DNA from: Zhengitettix transpicula
Lineage: Eukaryota; Arthropoda; Insecta; Orthoptera; Tetrigidae
NCBI GenBank assembly: GCA_037074705.1
Contig: CM073590.1
Location: 7,642,001-7,706,000, forward strand
DNA length: 64,000 nucleotides
Reading direction: 5' to 3'
Shown here: piece by piece, positions 1-12,900 of the stretch
Layout: each line of letters begins with the position of its first letter
Position numbering within the stretch: the stretch's first letter is position 1
Made by a program: the position numbers and the translations under genes
Notes under the pieces: generated by a model
Seen by the model: only the letters and a program-made list of their open reading frames with translations
The model's database searches: none
What the model was told of the DNA's origin: nothing

Positions 1-1052
1 TAGGCGAATTTAGGGCAGCATTATTCCGTTAATGCTCGGCAGATGAAAATTTAAGGTTAATGTTTCGTTGATGAATATTGGCAGCACGCATTGGGAAACG
101 ACGTACCCATTTGTTCAGACATAATAAGTGTTCTCAGTTATACATACGAAACGAGTATTTTAGTCCATTCACAGATTAGGTTAAACGACCTAAACAAAAA
201 CAACGAGTGGAGTCGATTTTACGATCCAATTAGGAGTGTTTAATATTGCACCACGTCTACGACGGACAGATGTCACCTTAAATCGAGGTTTCAGAGACAC
301 TATTGTCACTTAGGTGGGATACAATATTACACAACTGAAGCGAATTATCTGCATCCCCTCCAGTGAAGGAAGGAATGCGGTAAAGTGACGAGGGGCCGAG
401 CTGTTTATGGCGATTAATGGTCGTCCTCTCGAGTGCTTCACCCAATTACGACAGCCCCATAGCGCACACTCGCATCCCATGAGCGTCAGGTGTAACAACA
501 CTACAATGCAACACACTTTTTCAACTGGCACAGCTTTGTTAAATACAATTATTTTACGCTTCACACCTCCAACGAGAGCACTTGTACAATACCGCACTTT
601 AAAGCTCCGCTTGCTGTCCACATTTCAAACACGTATTATAGCCTTGCATACTGCAATTTCACATCTATAAAGCCAGCACGAAACAATATAAACATAATAT
701 GCTGCTTTATTTATAACATTGTCATTTGTGAATCACTCATGTGCTTTAATTCAATAACGCAAATTTGTCACGAATTAATTTTACAACTCCGTATGTGTAA
801 AGTCTGGTTTTAAAACGCGTTTTTTAAAATCAAATATTCCTTAATATCTCATTTATGATTATGTTATGACAATATAAGAGTTTGCAGGTGCGCTTCGGAT
901 TTTTATGTGAAGTTGGGACTTTTAATATTATAAAATTTTATTATGTTATTTATAATTGACATCTTAAATTTATATAATTATTTATGCATTATTGAAATTT
1001 CTACCGTGATGTTTTTTGCTAAGTGTTTTCGAGGGATGATAATAGGTATGAA

Positions 1053-1055
<3 letters not shown>
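1..1055. other. AT-rich stretch, no gene recognised
   Basis: No coding region or RNA gene is recognisable. About 310-670 is less AT-rich than its surroundings and is open on both strands (minus-strand frame of 103 codons, plus-strand frame of 87). Neither product resembles a known family, and overlapping antisense frames of this size are expected by chance. It may be a decayed repeat. Confidence 0.6.

Positions 1056-1105
<50 letters not shown>
1056..1105. repeat. (TA)25 microsatellite
   Basis: An uninterrupted TA dinucleotide tract of 50 bp. The 65-codon plus-strand frame here is only the (TA)n translated as alternating Ile/Tyr. Confidence 0.97.
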
Positions 1106-1107
<2 letters not shown>

Positions 1108-1472
1108 TTTGGAATGTTTATCTTAAAAATTCACTACTAGAATTAAATCATTTCCACGCACTTAATTTATTATTTACTGATGACTAAATTCTTGTCGCTC
1201 ATTCTTTAAATCTGTAAAATGTGCATATTAAAAAACGGAAGCTGCATTGAATATATTTAACAAATTTGTGTTCGATTTTATTAAAACGTTTTATCCATCC
1301 CAAGTTAACAGGATAACAGGATACAAATCAATTTAAAAATTCTGGTGTGGAGAAACAAGGCAAACAAATGTCTTACTGATCCTGTCAATCACATTTTCAT
1401 TAAGAATGAATAATGGATGAAAGACTCATACATTAAGGTAATTATTGTCCGTTTTTAATACCTGAAAAGTTA

Positions 1473-1608
1473 CAGGTTCCGTGTGCGTTATATCTCCGTA
1501 CGTTACAAATATGTTTGATGGCACTAAAACGAGATTTGGAATCGGCTAACTTAGACTCGTACGTACTGCGTAGCCCTAAACGTCGCATATAAATAACGCA
1601 CAGGAACC
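1473..1608. repeat. short inverted repeat with 90-bp spacer
   Basis: The arm at about 1473-1494 (GGTTCCGTGTGCGTTATAT) and the arm at about 1587-1608 are near-perfect reverse complements. They could be ends of a tiny DNA-transposon derivative. No target duplication is evident. Confidence 0.5.
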
Positions 1609-2490
1609 GTTGCGGGTCTTAACAACCAGCCTTCTGCCGGTTTGGTAAACGGACACTATTTCTCTGCAATCCAATGCACCACTGTTGTTCTGTGAAACAA
1701 AGTCTTTGTAAAGTCCGCCCCTCTCTCTTTGCTGCAAACCGAAGCTTGCAGTGCCTCCCGCCACTGAGCCGTGAGAGATTGGACTTGCTGGCAAAGCTAT
1801 ATTAGATAGTCGGCATTTCTCAGAATAATGAACGATTAAGTTCTCTGAGACCTGTACCAGCCTTTGACGGAGCATGACTTGACAGAGCTACGCGTACAAG
1901 GGTTGGGAGATAGTAGGTTGATGTACCTTTCCTTAATATCAAAAACGTTGATTGCCAGTCTGAACTTCTCCACTACGACGGGAAGACAATCACACTGGAT
2001 TACCCATCAGTGTAAATTGACCTCGAGAAACAACTATCGACCTCCGACGTAAACAAACCAATCCACTCAAATCGGATACTACGATGAGACTGAGCTCTGC
2101 GGACCAGTGCAAGGAATTAAACAAACACAAAAATACTCGATTCAAACTATAGACTTACTTTAGTAAGCCGTCGATAGGAACATCGAACCACCGCAAACCA
2201 CATTACCCACATTCGGCAACGAATTAGGTTTATCTTACATTTCATGACCTTTGAATTAAATAATATTTAAAACCACTATATCCATTGTTTTTAGCAATGT
2301 GTGCCATTATAATCACGGTAGAATATATTTCCAAACAACTAGAGGAAATACATAAGGAAGCTATTTTTCTTACTTTTACTGGGGGAAAATTTCAAATGTT
2401 TTGAAATTACTGTTTATAGTCGCTTTGACATAATAGTCATTAGCGACTTACAATAACATTAACTAGATCAAACAGATGTTTAAAACATAA
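1609..2490. other. no gene recognised
   Basis: Moderately GC-richer sequence to about 2230, then AT-rich. The minus-strand frame at 1576-1875 (99 codons) and the plus-strand frame at 1864-2052 match no family that I recognise. Probably anonymous repeat or intergenic DNA. Confidence 0.5.
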
Positions 2491-2990
2491 TTCAATTAGG
2501 TTAGGTAGATTTGTGTCTGCTAGGAACTTGATAAGATTGTCCAATTTCTGGTGGAAGGTAAGGAAGTCGCCATCCTTCAGTTGGATGAGGAATTTTTCGC
2601 GAGACTGACTATGTATGAAGGACAGTGCTGAAGGATGTGAGCTGAGTTCTGCAGAGTAGACATGCTGATTTCGGGGTGCTATAAAATTGATTGTTATGAC
2701 TTAAAAAATTATGAACCGATGTTATTCTAGAAATAACCACTTGTGTTCCTCTGGAAGCCATCTAGGGTGATCATAGTTTCTTTCCTTCTGACCGATTCCT
2801 GTAATCCTTAGCTGAAGCATTGTTGATCATGCTCCTGAGATTAATACTAAGTAACTCGATTTTAACTGAGTAGAATAAGTCTTGCCATTCTGGTATCTGG
2901 ATGAGCACACATGTCATTCAGTCTAGAAGTTTGTTGAGCCAATTTGTTAGACAATTCGTTCCCCTCGTTGGGCCGGGATCCATATAAGAT
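2491..2990 (-). pseudogene. LINE remnant: RNase H end and ORF2 C-terminus
   Basis: Decayed 3' part of a non-LTR retrotransposon ORF2 (a polyprotein that normally carries endonuclease, reverse transcriptase and often RNase H). On the minus strand about 2975-2934 reads GNELSNKLAQ, like the GNExAD(x)LA end of an RNase HI domain. About 2641-2611 reads AHILQHCPSY, like the conserved HILxxCPxY block near the C-terminus. After a frame change about 2612-2491 reads as a basic tail ending ADTNLPNLIE. Several stops and at least one frameshift lie between, so it is dead. The RT core is absent or unrecognisable. The clade (I, R1 or jockey side) is uncertain. Confidence 0.7.
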
Positions 2991-4304
2991 GAACGGTTAT
3001 GTTTCGATGATGGAAATTTCGATATTAAAAATTTTAACAAATAAAGAATTTTTAATTTTGTGGAGCGTCAGTATATGTTTGGTAAGAAAGTATATCTTAT
3101 AACACTTAATTTCATCGGATCCACAGTGATAGAAGCGTAAGAGCGGGAGGAGACTTTTATAGAACAATTATTTAGGTTGAGTGACGCGATTACTTCAATT
3201 GCGAAGAGAATATAGCTACAGAAATGTGTGTGGACCAAGGTTGAGAGTGAATATACATTATTGAGTGGACTTCCTGTGTGAGGAAGTCGCCTTCGAGTGG
3301 TGAGTCCTGTTCCTCGCAAACCTGTCGTTCTCGCTTCGTTAACTGAGCGAGCTCAGCACGTAACGTTTCAGCGAAGGGGATCCTTTCCGTTAACAAGGCA
3401 ATTCATTTCAGCCGAAATCACTCGAAAGTTGTTTAATAATCAATCTGGTACCCCATAGTTCTGCGTTCTAGTTTCGGGGTAACAATCAGTGTCTCCTTAT
3501 TAACGGGGGCTGTACGGTTGCAGAAGTGCGTGGGTCTCACCGCAGACAAACACAGGCCCAATCATTTTTAAAATGATGCGCCACATTTCCATTATAATGA
3601 TACTTCTGAGAGCCCCCATACAGCAATTTTGGTCCAATGATGGTGATTAGGAACCTGTTGTTAGGGACTTCGGAAGTTCCCGAACCTCTTAGATTTTACA
3701 CCTGTCGAGACGTCGAGGGAGAAAAAAAATCCCTTCTACTGGCATTCTGCACCCAATCTCTCCTTGTCACGTAAGAAAACGAATTTATAACTTTCTAATG
3801 GTGCTGATAATCAGATTTATACTCGAACAGCTACGTTTCCTTTGCTAATTGAATTCGGAAAATAAATAGATAATTAACAATATGTATATAATTATAATAA
3901 AATTAAAAATTCTGGATCACAAATTCATCGTAATTAATATCATTCTAATTATATTAACAAAAACAAACACAAATAATAGATATCATATCAAACTAAAAAT
4001 ATTATGTGAGTGAATTGTGACAAGTTCAATTAATGAACAATGAGAAACATTAAAGTTTTAATCTATTACAATTTTGAACAGCATATATCAAAGCAAATTA
4101 CTTATTATTTTCCTATTTGATTTTATTGTAAATAAAGGACTTCTGTTGCCATATTTGGAATTACTAAGAAATTTATGTGGAACAAGTTAGATGACTGCAG
4201 AATATTAATGTATAGCCGTAAGACAGATATTATTATCTCCTATTTTTTATTAATACTTGTTAAAGTAAATAGCAGACTTATAATACTTTCGTAATATCGA
4301 CAGA
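2991..4304. other. no gene assigned; one coding-like minus-strand frame
   Basis: A 68-codon minus-strand frame at 3190-3396 has a hydrophilic, charged, coding-like composition (ELAQLTKRERQVCEEQ) but no family match. It lies just upstream, in transcription sense, of the LINE remnant and could be an older part of it. The 83-codon frame at 3068-3319 overlaps it in another register. 3430-3770 is anonymous and less AT-rich; 3790-4300 is plain AT-rich DNA. Confidence 0.4.
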
Positions 4305-4425
4305 ATTTAAAAACCAAAACGTCCTCAGATTTCATAATTTATTTAATAAATTGTACGTAGCTATTACGTTATGTACAATTTACTTAAGAAATTGTGAAAT
4401 CTGAGGACGTTTTGATTTTTTAAAT
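4305..4425. repeat. 121-bp foldback (palindromic) element
   Basis: Left arm 4305-4356 and right arm 4373-4425 are about 90% reverse complements, separated by a 16-bp loop. The shared core is AAAACGTCCTCAGATTTCA. The form is that of a small foldback or MITE-like element with no coding capacity. A transcript would form a long hairpin. Confidence 0.85.
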
Positions 4426-7400
4426 CCTTTTGATAAATTAAATTTCATATCAACCCACGAGCATAAATTAAAACAGAATCTTAATTACATTCCTAACATG
4501 TAAAACTTTAACTGAAAAGATCCGTTATGATTATAATTTCTTGAGCGCAAATAAAAATAAGATAGAAATATTAGTAAACTGTTTCTGAAGTTGTTAAATT
4601 AACTATTGAACACTTCTTAATAATTTTTCTACATTTAATTAAATCTTCCGTCACAGTTTATATTCCAAATTATGAATATGGATTTTCTGATTGGTATAGA
4701 AGATCTAAGTGGAGGAAAATAAAATATTAAATGCCAAATTTAACAAGTGTTTACCTCCATTTTACCAAAAAATTAATAAGCACTTAATGCCGTGAATTTA
4801 ATTAATTTTTTTGTCTATCCTTATATAGGTATGAAATGTATTCGATTACGACATTATTTCAACGTATTCACTCTACATTCTAGTCAACGTTAATTGTATT
4901 TTCTCTGTAGTACTATATTTAACAACACGTTATCAATTGACAATTTTCGTGAAATTATGGACTAGTGAACAAAATATGGTACAGGCTAATCAAATCAAGA
5001 GAAATATAATCAGACTTTGGGGGAAGACGTAAGATGGGACAAAGCAGAGGAAACATCCGAGAGAAAAGGACGTGAGTGTCATGTATATGTAAATTTCTAT
5101 TCTTGTATTCTGCGCTTTCAGTAGCACAGAGAGAATTCTTAAAGCGCTTAGTCGCTGGCCACACAACTTAGCACGCTTTATTCCTTTGTCGACTGCATCA
5201 TAAAAACTTTAATTCCTGATGCTGTAAGTCTTATTTAAACACCATACGAAGGAATAATAAACTGTATTATATTTGGGGGATCAGAAGAACTATAATATAT
5301 TACGCTTACATTTATAAGTCTATAATTTATGTCGTACCTCCATGGTTTTACAATATACGAGTGTAAGTCAAATGATTCATACAAAGATATTATATTAAAT
5401 ATATAGTCAAATATAAAAAAATATTTTCCTCCTTACACGCATTTATACTTATATTTTGGCCGACGATATAGTAAATGTTTTGTTTATATTCAAGATTAAT
5501 ATTTTTATTAGATACGTTAAACCAAATTCGACGAGCATCTGTTATAAAGAATGACTGTACTACATAGACATTGTTAAAATTAATAAAAATATATTTGACT
5601 GCTTTCAAGGATTTGAAATTGCAAACTGATTTTTCCAATCTCAACATTATCAAAATGTTCGGTATTCTAAGTATTTACATTTGGTTTTGAGCAGCAGAAT
5701 GTCGTAAACTTCAGGAACCATTTTCTCCTATCATAAAATGACTCTATTTACAATTAGGGTAATAGTATAACATTTCCTACTGTCGTAATATCAGGTTCTT
5801 TTATAATCTTTATTTAAATACTCCCCTTAAGTACTGCAGTAGTATTTTCTTTTTCAGAAATAAACAAGACGAGAATATTTTATAATTTCTATTTGATCCG
5901 AGAACGTTTTCTTCAACAGATACACCTGGTAAGCCTTCTATATTTTAAAATCATGTCAAGTATTGTGTGTTATGCCCTCCCTTTATAACAGGTCAGTGCT
6001 CATATCCCGGACTACCAAGTCTGAGGTACGGGATAAATGTAATACTTCTGTAAAGCGATAAAATGCACATCGTCTGAAACAGTCTATCCCTAATAATGAA
6101 TAATAAATAGTTAGAAATAGTAACTTGCTATGAAATGAAGAGCTGGGGAACCGAGGATAATAATCGACTTTATTTTGTATTTTTATTATTTAAACTACAA
6201 TTAGGCATTAGCCCGGTGGCATCTATATAGTACAATACAAGTATATTGTATGTGATTAACACTAAGAATATATTACAAGTGTCTGTTATTCTGTAAATTT
6301 ATGTATAAACCCCAAAGTTTACATCAATCACCAATTTGAAATGAAAAACTAATTCATCATTTTCCTAATCTTTAATTTTGAATTTGAAGAATCTTCTGGC
6401 AAATTTTCATATTTTTCTGTACAATAGAAAATAATTTTACAGAACCATTTACATTTTAACGGGGTCCCATATATCATTTCTAAAATTTGAAGATTTGTGG
6501 TTAAATGATTTTCGGTCAGTTTGAAAACTAGTTGGCTGCTTTAAAATATTAAATATTATAAATTAAATAAAATTTATAAACAGGGTCGTGAAAATATAAG
6601 TGGTTTGTAAAAATATTTTCATTGTACAGATGGATCTGACAATTTTCCGAAAGCTCGCTACATGAAAAATGTTTTCCTGATTGGACAAAACATGTTGAAA
6701 GCTGACAGATTTAACTGTCAATGTCAGTGATAGGCCATACAAACCTGTTGTAATTAAGTAAATCAAAACAGGTTGCACAATTCCAATTGGGACACCATCC
6801 TCTCAGCGATTATCTCAACGTAACTGCAATGTTTATGGGTTTGATAATAATCTTGACTCAATAAAGCTGGCGATTTTATAACCTTTAATATCTACGTAGT
6901 ACTGACACTACTCCATTCTATTTATACGGTTAATATACAGTATTCACAAAATGAGCACCATCATCATTGCTGAACGATCTAGATATAATTAGAGGGCGGA
7001 GTAGGAATAAAGAAAGGAGAGAACTTGGGAAATATCAATACTCATTCCAACATGTTTCTTTGTTGTTTAATACAGATTTCAGGGTCATGCGAATAATTTA
7101 ATTATAAATATGGAGGACGTAACAGAAGTGGGGAGTCAAACGAAACATTTGTTACAGTTCTGTCAGCGACACTTCGTTACTGCGCAATTTGAGAAAAGGA
7201 AAATGAGATATAGAATTCGAAAAGAGCGCCAGAGTCAGAGAAAATTATGTTGCATATAAACCTATAGCTGACTTCTAAAATTATTTTCAAAAGTTTTAAT
7301 TTTGCATAATCTTTCATGAGGGTGGCACATTTGACGACTGCCGTCTTGTCCAAATACTAAAATATCTGGAATGTCAACGCCTTCTTGCTACAGGACTTCG

Positions 7401-7767
7401 GTCTCACAAAAGAATTCCGTTCAGTTCGGGAAATATCTGTCTCTCGTATGGAAGAGGCATATTATTTGGAGTATTTTGGTTTGTCCTATAGTACAAAGAA
7501 ATGACTCCACTGTCATAAATAATTTAATAATGAACATATAACAACGTAATTAGAACAGATCATAGCCTGAAGTGCCCTCTACACAATTACAATTCAACTT
7601 TTTTTAAAAATTCATTGTTTGTAGATGCGTCAACATAAAAGTCATCTACATAAAAATCTACTACATGAAATTATTACAATTAGTTCATATTAACTATGCA
7701 TTTTATTCTTAGTCTCAGATTCATTGTCTATTTAGATTAGATCTTGAATGTCGCTTTTCTTGCCAAA
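4426..7767. other. AT-rich intergenic stretch
   Basis: No gene, RNA or named repeat seen over 3.3 kb. The ORFs at 4955-5164, 5390-5653 and 6563-6778 (all minus strand, 69-87 codons) have the Ile/Asn/Tyr/Phe bias of random AT-rich sequence and no motifs. Confidence 0.6.
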
Positions 7768-8470
7768 TTATAGTAGGTTATTTATTACCGCTGCTGAGGT
7801 ACACATCTGCCTTCTCTTGTATTTCTGAATTGTGGCTCTTCTAGTCCTGTCGTGCTTTGGGCAGTCGTAGAGGATATGCTTGATCGTCAGGGCAGTCTTG
7901 CATACGTCACATGGAGGTTTCAGTGATCTAGAGAATAGACAGGAGTGCGTGAGGTTAGAATGGAGAGTTCTTAACCTAGCACAACCACCTGCTGTCTCCG
8001 TGACAGATTGCTAGCGTAGGATATTTCCTTGAAGTTGTCGACTTTCTTGTGAAAAATGCCTTCATTCCTTTCTCTTCTACATTTGTACCAATTTTTCTCC
8101 AGTATTCTGTCATAGGCTTGTCTCCCATCATTTTTAGTGCATATTGGACTGTTTTTTTTATCTTCTTGTGAAGCCTCCATATTTGCACTTTTTTCCCGCC
8201 CTTTCGTTTCCCTCTGTGTGACAGTATCAATCCTATCATTACTTTATTATTGCTGTTTTGAATAGCCATAACGTTTTCACTGATTTTATTGATAGTATCT
8301 TTTGGTTGGTTATTGTATTTGTTGCTGCTAGAGAGTCTATCAGGATTAAATTATTTTTGTTTGTTTCTTCCATGCATCGTATTGCTGCAAATGTGTACAA
8401 ATAAATGGTGACTGTGTTGAACGACTTTGTTGTGTTGTGGATAGTTCAGGCCATCGTCTGCTCTAATTCC
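7768..8470 (-). pseudogene. LINE remnant: RNase H domain and C-terminus
   Basis: Degenerate 3' part of a non-LTR retrotransposon ORF2 on the minus strand. Near 8360-8320 it reads LILIDSLAATNTI, matching the (T/I)DSL block that holds a catalytic Asp of RNase HI. Near 8240-8205 it reads MIGLILSHRGKRK, the decayed counterpart of the usual xxPSHxGIxGNE block. About 7930-7840 reads PPCDVCKTAL and HILYDCPKHDRTRR, a Cys-containing C-terminal block typical of these proteins. The frame ends at 7768. Frame changes separate these blocks, so it is not functional. The two overlapping minus-strand ORFs at 7971-8180 and 7976-8269 are pieces of this in different registers. A shorter relative lies at 9692-9830. 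Confidence 0.8.
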
Positions 8471-9691
8471 GCATTTAAATGTTCTTTATAAAAATTTTAT
8501 GACCCAGGAGGTATTATTTTTAGATTTACCCTCGTTCGTGAAGGAATCCTCTCTCACGTTTCTAGAACTGACATTAAGGATATTAAATTACATCGATTAG
8601 TAGATTCAATTAATTGGAGTAGTTCTCGGTTGAGGAAACAGGATACTTCGTAAATTAAATTAGAAATAGTTACTAGAAACTATTTTATTCTAACCCTATA
8701 ACACAAACGTTTTCTATACTATACTCCTATGAACACTCTGTTTTAATTACAAAATTAATTAATAATCTTCAGTAGAATTACGTATCAATGGAACACAGAA
8801 AACTGACTTGGCATTAGTAACAGTACAATTTGATGTTAACAGAGTGTGCTTAAATTATTATTAACAAATAATTTAAAGACTGACTGAAGAAAAATGAGGA
8901 ACTACACCGAAAAAATAAGACAATATGCAGAGTAGCACAAAGCACGACACACACTAAAAACACGCAAAACAAACGACATTCAAGTCACTTATCGAAGCGT
9001 TCAGCTGAACATCCATGGTAACTCTATTCCGTAAATGAAACAAATAAAAAATATAGAAGAAAAAACTAAGGAGAAAGTATGCGAGTTATAAAGTAGAATG
9101 TTTTACAAAATAACATTTCAACACTATTGCAGCACAAATTAATTTCAATTGTTAGGGGGACGTGCAAGAAACTCTTGTACTGAGTAAAATACATTTTTCA
9201 ATAAAGTACATACATCTGCAAAGTTTCCAAACAGTATCTTTTTTCGTTCTCTTCGTTTATTTAACTGCTGATATTAATTACTTCTTAGAAATCTTTTCTA
9301 TATTCTTCTATCTTTTAAAAACATCCCTGAACAGGTTCTTCTGATGTTTACTTTTCGAAAAACCTGACAATTCTTCTTCCACTTGGACCACATTGAACTC
9401 CTCGCTTGTGGTCTTCATGTCAAAGCATATTTTCAAACTCAGCTTCGTTTCTTAATAACTCATCTAATACTGCCACACCGATTTCTACGCACTTCTAGCG
9501 TCAGACACAGTTCTGCCATCACATATTGTAATAAAACCTTTCGACAAGTTTCTAATTGTTGCCAACATTTATCTTTAGTTTCCCTGCGTAAATTCGGCGG
9601 GAAATCGACCAATTATATGACTGCAAAGTAGTAAATCCTAAACCTCGACGTGGTAACCATGACATTTGGACCATAAATAAATCCTATAAAT
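8471..9691. other. no gene recognised
   Basis: AT-rich DNA. The short plus-strand ORFs at 9162-9344 and 9383-9631 have no motifs or family resemblance. Confidence 0.55.
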
Positions 9692-9830
9692 TCTAGTCCT
9701 GTCGTCCTTTGGGCAGTCGTTGAGGATATTCTGGATCGTCGGGCAGCCTTGCATACGTCACATGTAGCTTGCGGTGATCTATAAAATGGAAAGGAGTGCG
9801 TGAGGTTACAATGGAGTAGGCGAGCCAAAT
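9692..9830 (-). mobile_element. LINE 3' fragment related to 7843-7970
   Basis: This 139-bp stretch is clearly homologous and co-oriented with 7843-7970. It shares TCTAGTCCTGTCGT, GGGCAGTCGT, TTGCATACGTCACATG and AGGAGTGCGTGAGGTTA. It encodes the same C-terminal Cys/His region in decayed form. It is either an independent insertion of the same family or a local duplication. Confidence 0.8.
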
Positions 9831-9865
9831 ATGGCTTAAGGATGGAGGAGTCGTACTCGACTAGG

Positions 9866-9945
9866 ATTGTCTTAGTGGTCTGAGCAGCCCTTGGGTTCGA
9901 TTCCCGGTCCAGTCTACATTATTCCATCCATATTCCTTAAATATG
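9866..9945 (+). mobile_element. tRNA-derived SINE (fragment)
   Basis: A perfect pol III B-box (GGGTTCGATTCCCGG) sits about 30 bp downstream of a weak A-box-like sequence (TCTTAGTGGTCTGAGC). It is followed by a TCCAGTC...CCATCC.TATTCCTTAA tail resembling the tails of the SINEs at 37113 and 49783. No cloverleaf forms, so it is not a working tRNA gene. Confidence 0.65.
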
Positions 9946-12900
9946 CTAATAGAAAAGAACAGGATTTTCGGACAGTTTCTCGTCTTTGTATGAACTAGAG
10001 GTCTTTTTTTTTCGATAAAACTCTTATATGTCCAGTAAGACTGTGAGACCGCTTTTCTGAGTGACAGAAGTGGGCAGGAGCAGAGAAAAAGAAGCAAGGA
10101 TCAGACCAATCAGAGCCCACTGCTACGACACACACTACCACCTCATGATTTCAGCTGTAAACATTAAGGTTTAATGACATTAATTTTTATGGATGGAAAT
10201 AAATTGATTTCAATAAAAAGTCTGAATTAAATTATAAAATAATAAGAAAGAAAGCCAAATACAGAAAAAAGAAGTAGCTATCTTCCTTATTATTAGTTTT
10301 CAATCAGACGTAAATTTTTTTATTTAAATTATACAACGATAGCAATTCATATTTTCACGATTTCTATACCTTGACAGGAACTTTAATAAGCTTTTTGCAT
10401 CAACCGACAAATACTATTGAAAAGTCTTATCTTTCTGTTTAAGAAGCGATTTTGATAAGTACTCTTAATGATTCTTTTCCGTCAAAGAAAAATATTTATT
10501 TTTGACTGCTGTTATGCTTAATGTTTTCTCACACAATTTTTTTGTTATTTGTGATAGACAATTTTACTTACATATTTCGTACTCGAAATTCCCATTTTTT
10601 ATTATCCTTCACTTTAAGATATTCTGATGATATAAGTGAAACTTGTTTTATATAATATAAAGGGTGTAAAATTCAAGTAGTAACCGCTCATTATTCGCAT
10701 TATCAGGAATATTCGCGTGCACAATCAGAAAATAATTGAGTGAAACGGCCAAATTTGGTGATTTCTAAAAGTTCTTTTAGTTGAAGTGGAACCACTGTGT
10801 TTTTAATATTTGCGTGTTTGTACGTGTAAATTTTGACAGCAAGGAAGTGCTGAGTGCGTGACAGGGCAGGGCTAGCGTAATAATGCCCCGTTGTCACGTG
10901 CCGAGAGCCGTTTAGTGCCGATGCCAAGATTAGCACTGGGCTTTTTGCAAAGCCCACCGCAGCCTCACTTGCAAGTAACGACCGCGCCCACGTAACGACT
11001 AAGGAGAGGCTATTACTCAGGAATTTAAACCTTCAGCTCCCGGATCCCGATTATAGGACATTTCGTGCGGTTTATGCAATTAATAGTTCATACCATTCCA
11101 AGACCTTTTTCTCCTGCTTCATATCTTTCACTTTATCTGTAAATATAAAAGACATTGTTTAAAAATATTCACTTTCATACTTATACAGAGGTGTTATGGG
11201 ATATCACATTGTCTGAAATTTATTCAAAGTTAAAATTTGAAGGTCAATGAAGGAAAATCGGTAGAGCAAGAAATGAAATCGATAGTTGAAGGGTGAGAAA
11301 GAAGAGCTATGGTAGACAACATTAGAACTGGCCAACATTTTGAACAGTATGAAAGCACACTTTCCCTCGTGGATCAATTCAGAGCATAAAGCTCAAAATC
11401 TGGTTGGGAAAATCAAAGAAACTCTTGAATTACTGATTTTTCAACTATCGGTAATGATTTCCATCTAATTAAGTATAAGTAGGTATTTCTCTTCAATAAA
11501 GACGAACAGTGGCTTTTGATTAGGAATGGCATACAATTTACTTCTGAACGTCAAGTAGACCGCCTTCGTACCCCTCCTTCAATCGCCACATTTTATGCGC
11601 CATGAAATCCTAAGAAATAAACCAATCTGGCTTATTTAATCTGAACTTTTTTCCACGTTATAACGTAAATCTACGGAACTGAGCCGCAACAGGGAAGTAC
11701 AAATGTAGATTACCTGCGTCAAAATTTGCCATTGATCCTCTAAGTAGAAATAGATTTTAACCGTACATTAAATAGTTACATTCCTTTCTTTAATATTTAG
11801 TTGTAAATTTTAATTTTTATACGAAAAATAATTAATAATGTTAAATTTAATTCTGAATATTGAACGGAAGTACATTTACAAATGTAAATATTTCTAGTTT
11901 CGATCCATTCATTGTAGTAAACAATAGTGACAGAAACTTTCATCTAATTGCAGCAACAAAATATAAAAAAAAGCCAAGAGCATTAATATTTTTAACATTA
12001 TACTTATATTGAGGATAAAGTTCTTTCGGATAGCGTCAGATAATTATAGAGAAGACCTAGTTTTAATCATAGTATTTGAGTGCTGTAAACGAAATATTTT
12101 GGTGAGTAGTAAACTTATTAATGAACAAACGTTCGTTGCTTACACACTTCATAGTTTTTAGTTACTCTGCCAAATTTAAAAGAAGCTATAATTTAAAATA
12201 TTTTATTCTATGACGTATATATATATATACATTTACTTATTAATACCTTAATTCATATCGCTAACATCTGTCCCGTGGACAACGTTTATGGTCCTATTTG
12301 TTCCGTGCTCAAAGATTCCGAGTTGATAAGGAGTCACCGAAATTTTAGGATACGAAATTTACTTTGATTGTAAGTGTCCAGATGATGAAAACCCAGCACA
12401 TCAGGAATGAAGGATTTAGGATTCCTCTGTGTGAACCCCATCGTGGAGAAATTTGAATTTGAAGGGCGAAATGTCAAGCTCCAATTTGACAGAAACCCAA
12501 AGGAATGTTGATATTACGTATGGCATTCACTTAGCTATCTATTCAAAAGGGGATACAAAGAAAGTCTGGTAATTTGATGGAGAGTTGGGGGTGAGGTGTT
12601 AAGTACAGACAGTTGAATCTGATCAGAGAAAACGGTTGATTCAATCAGTTAAATTTGATTCAACGAAGTTGAATCTCAGGCTGCGAAAAATTCAGCAGGC
12701 AGTTAAAGACGAAGAAATTGTCTGCATAGGTACTCTTTGATTTTACATTAAAATCAGTTAGTTACATAATTTGACGACCCACACGTCATTTATTAGCATT
12801 TCAATTATAATTAATTTTATGTTATTACACAATTTGATGACCCAGATATTGGTTTAGAACCTTGTTTACAAATCAAACTGTGTCTCTGTGTAAAATTGTG

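Noticed and set aside
1056..1105. CRISPR-like or array structure among short repeats
   Set aside because: The repeats here and elsewhere are simple TA tracts; there is no regular spacer-repeat pattern anywhere in the window.
943..1140. 65-codon ORF with Ile/Tyr run
   Set aside because: The run is just the (TA)25 tract translated.
2490..2505. Telomere-type TTAGG repeats
   Set aside because: Only a TTAGGTTAGG pair is present inside the LINE remnant; there is no array.
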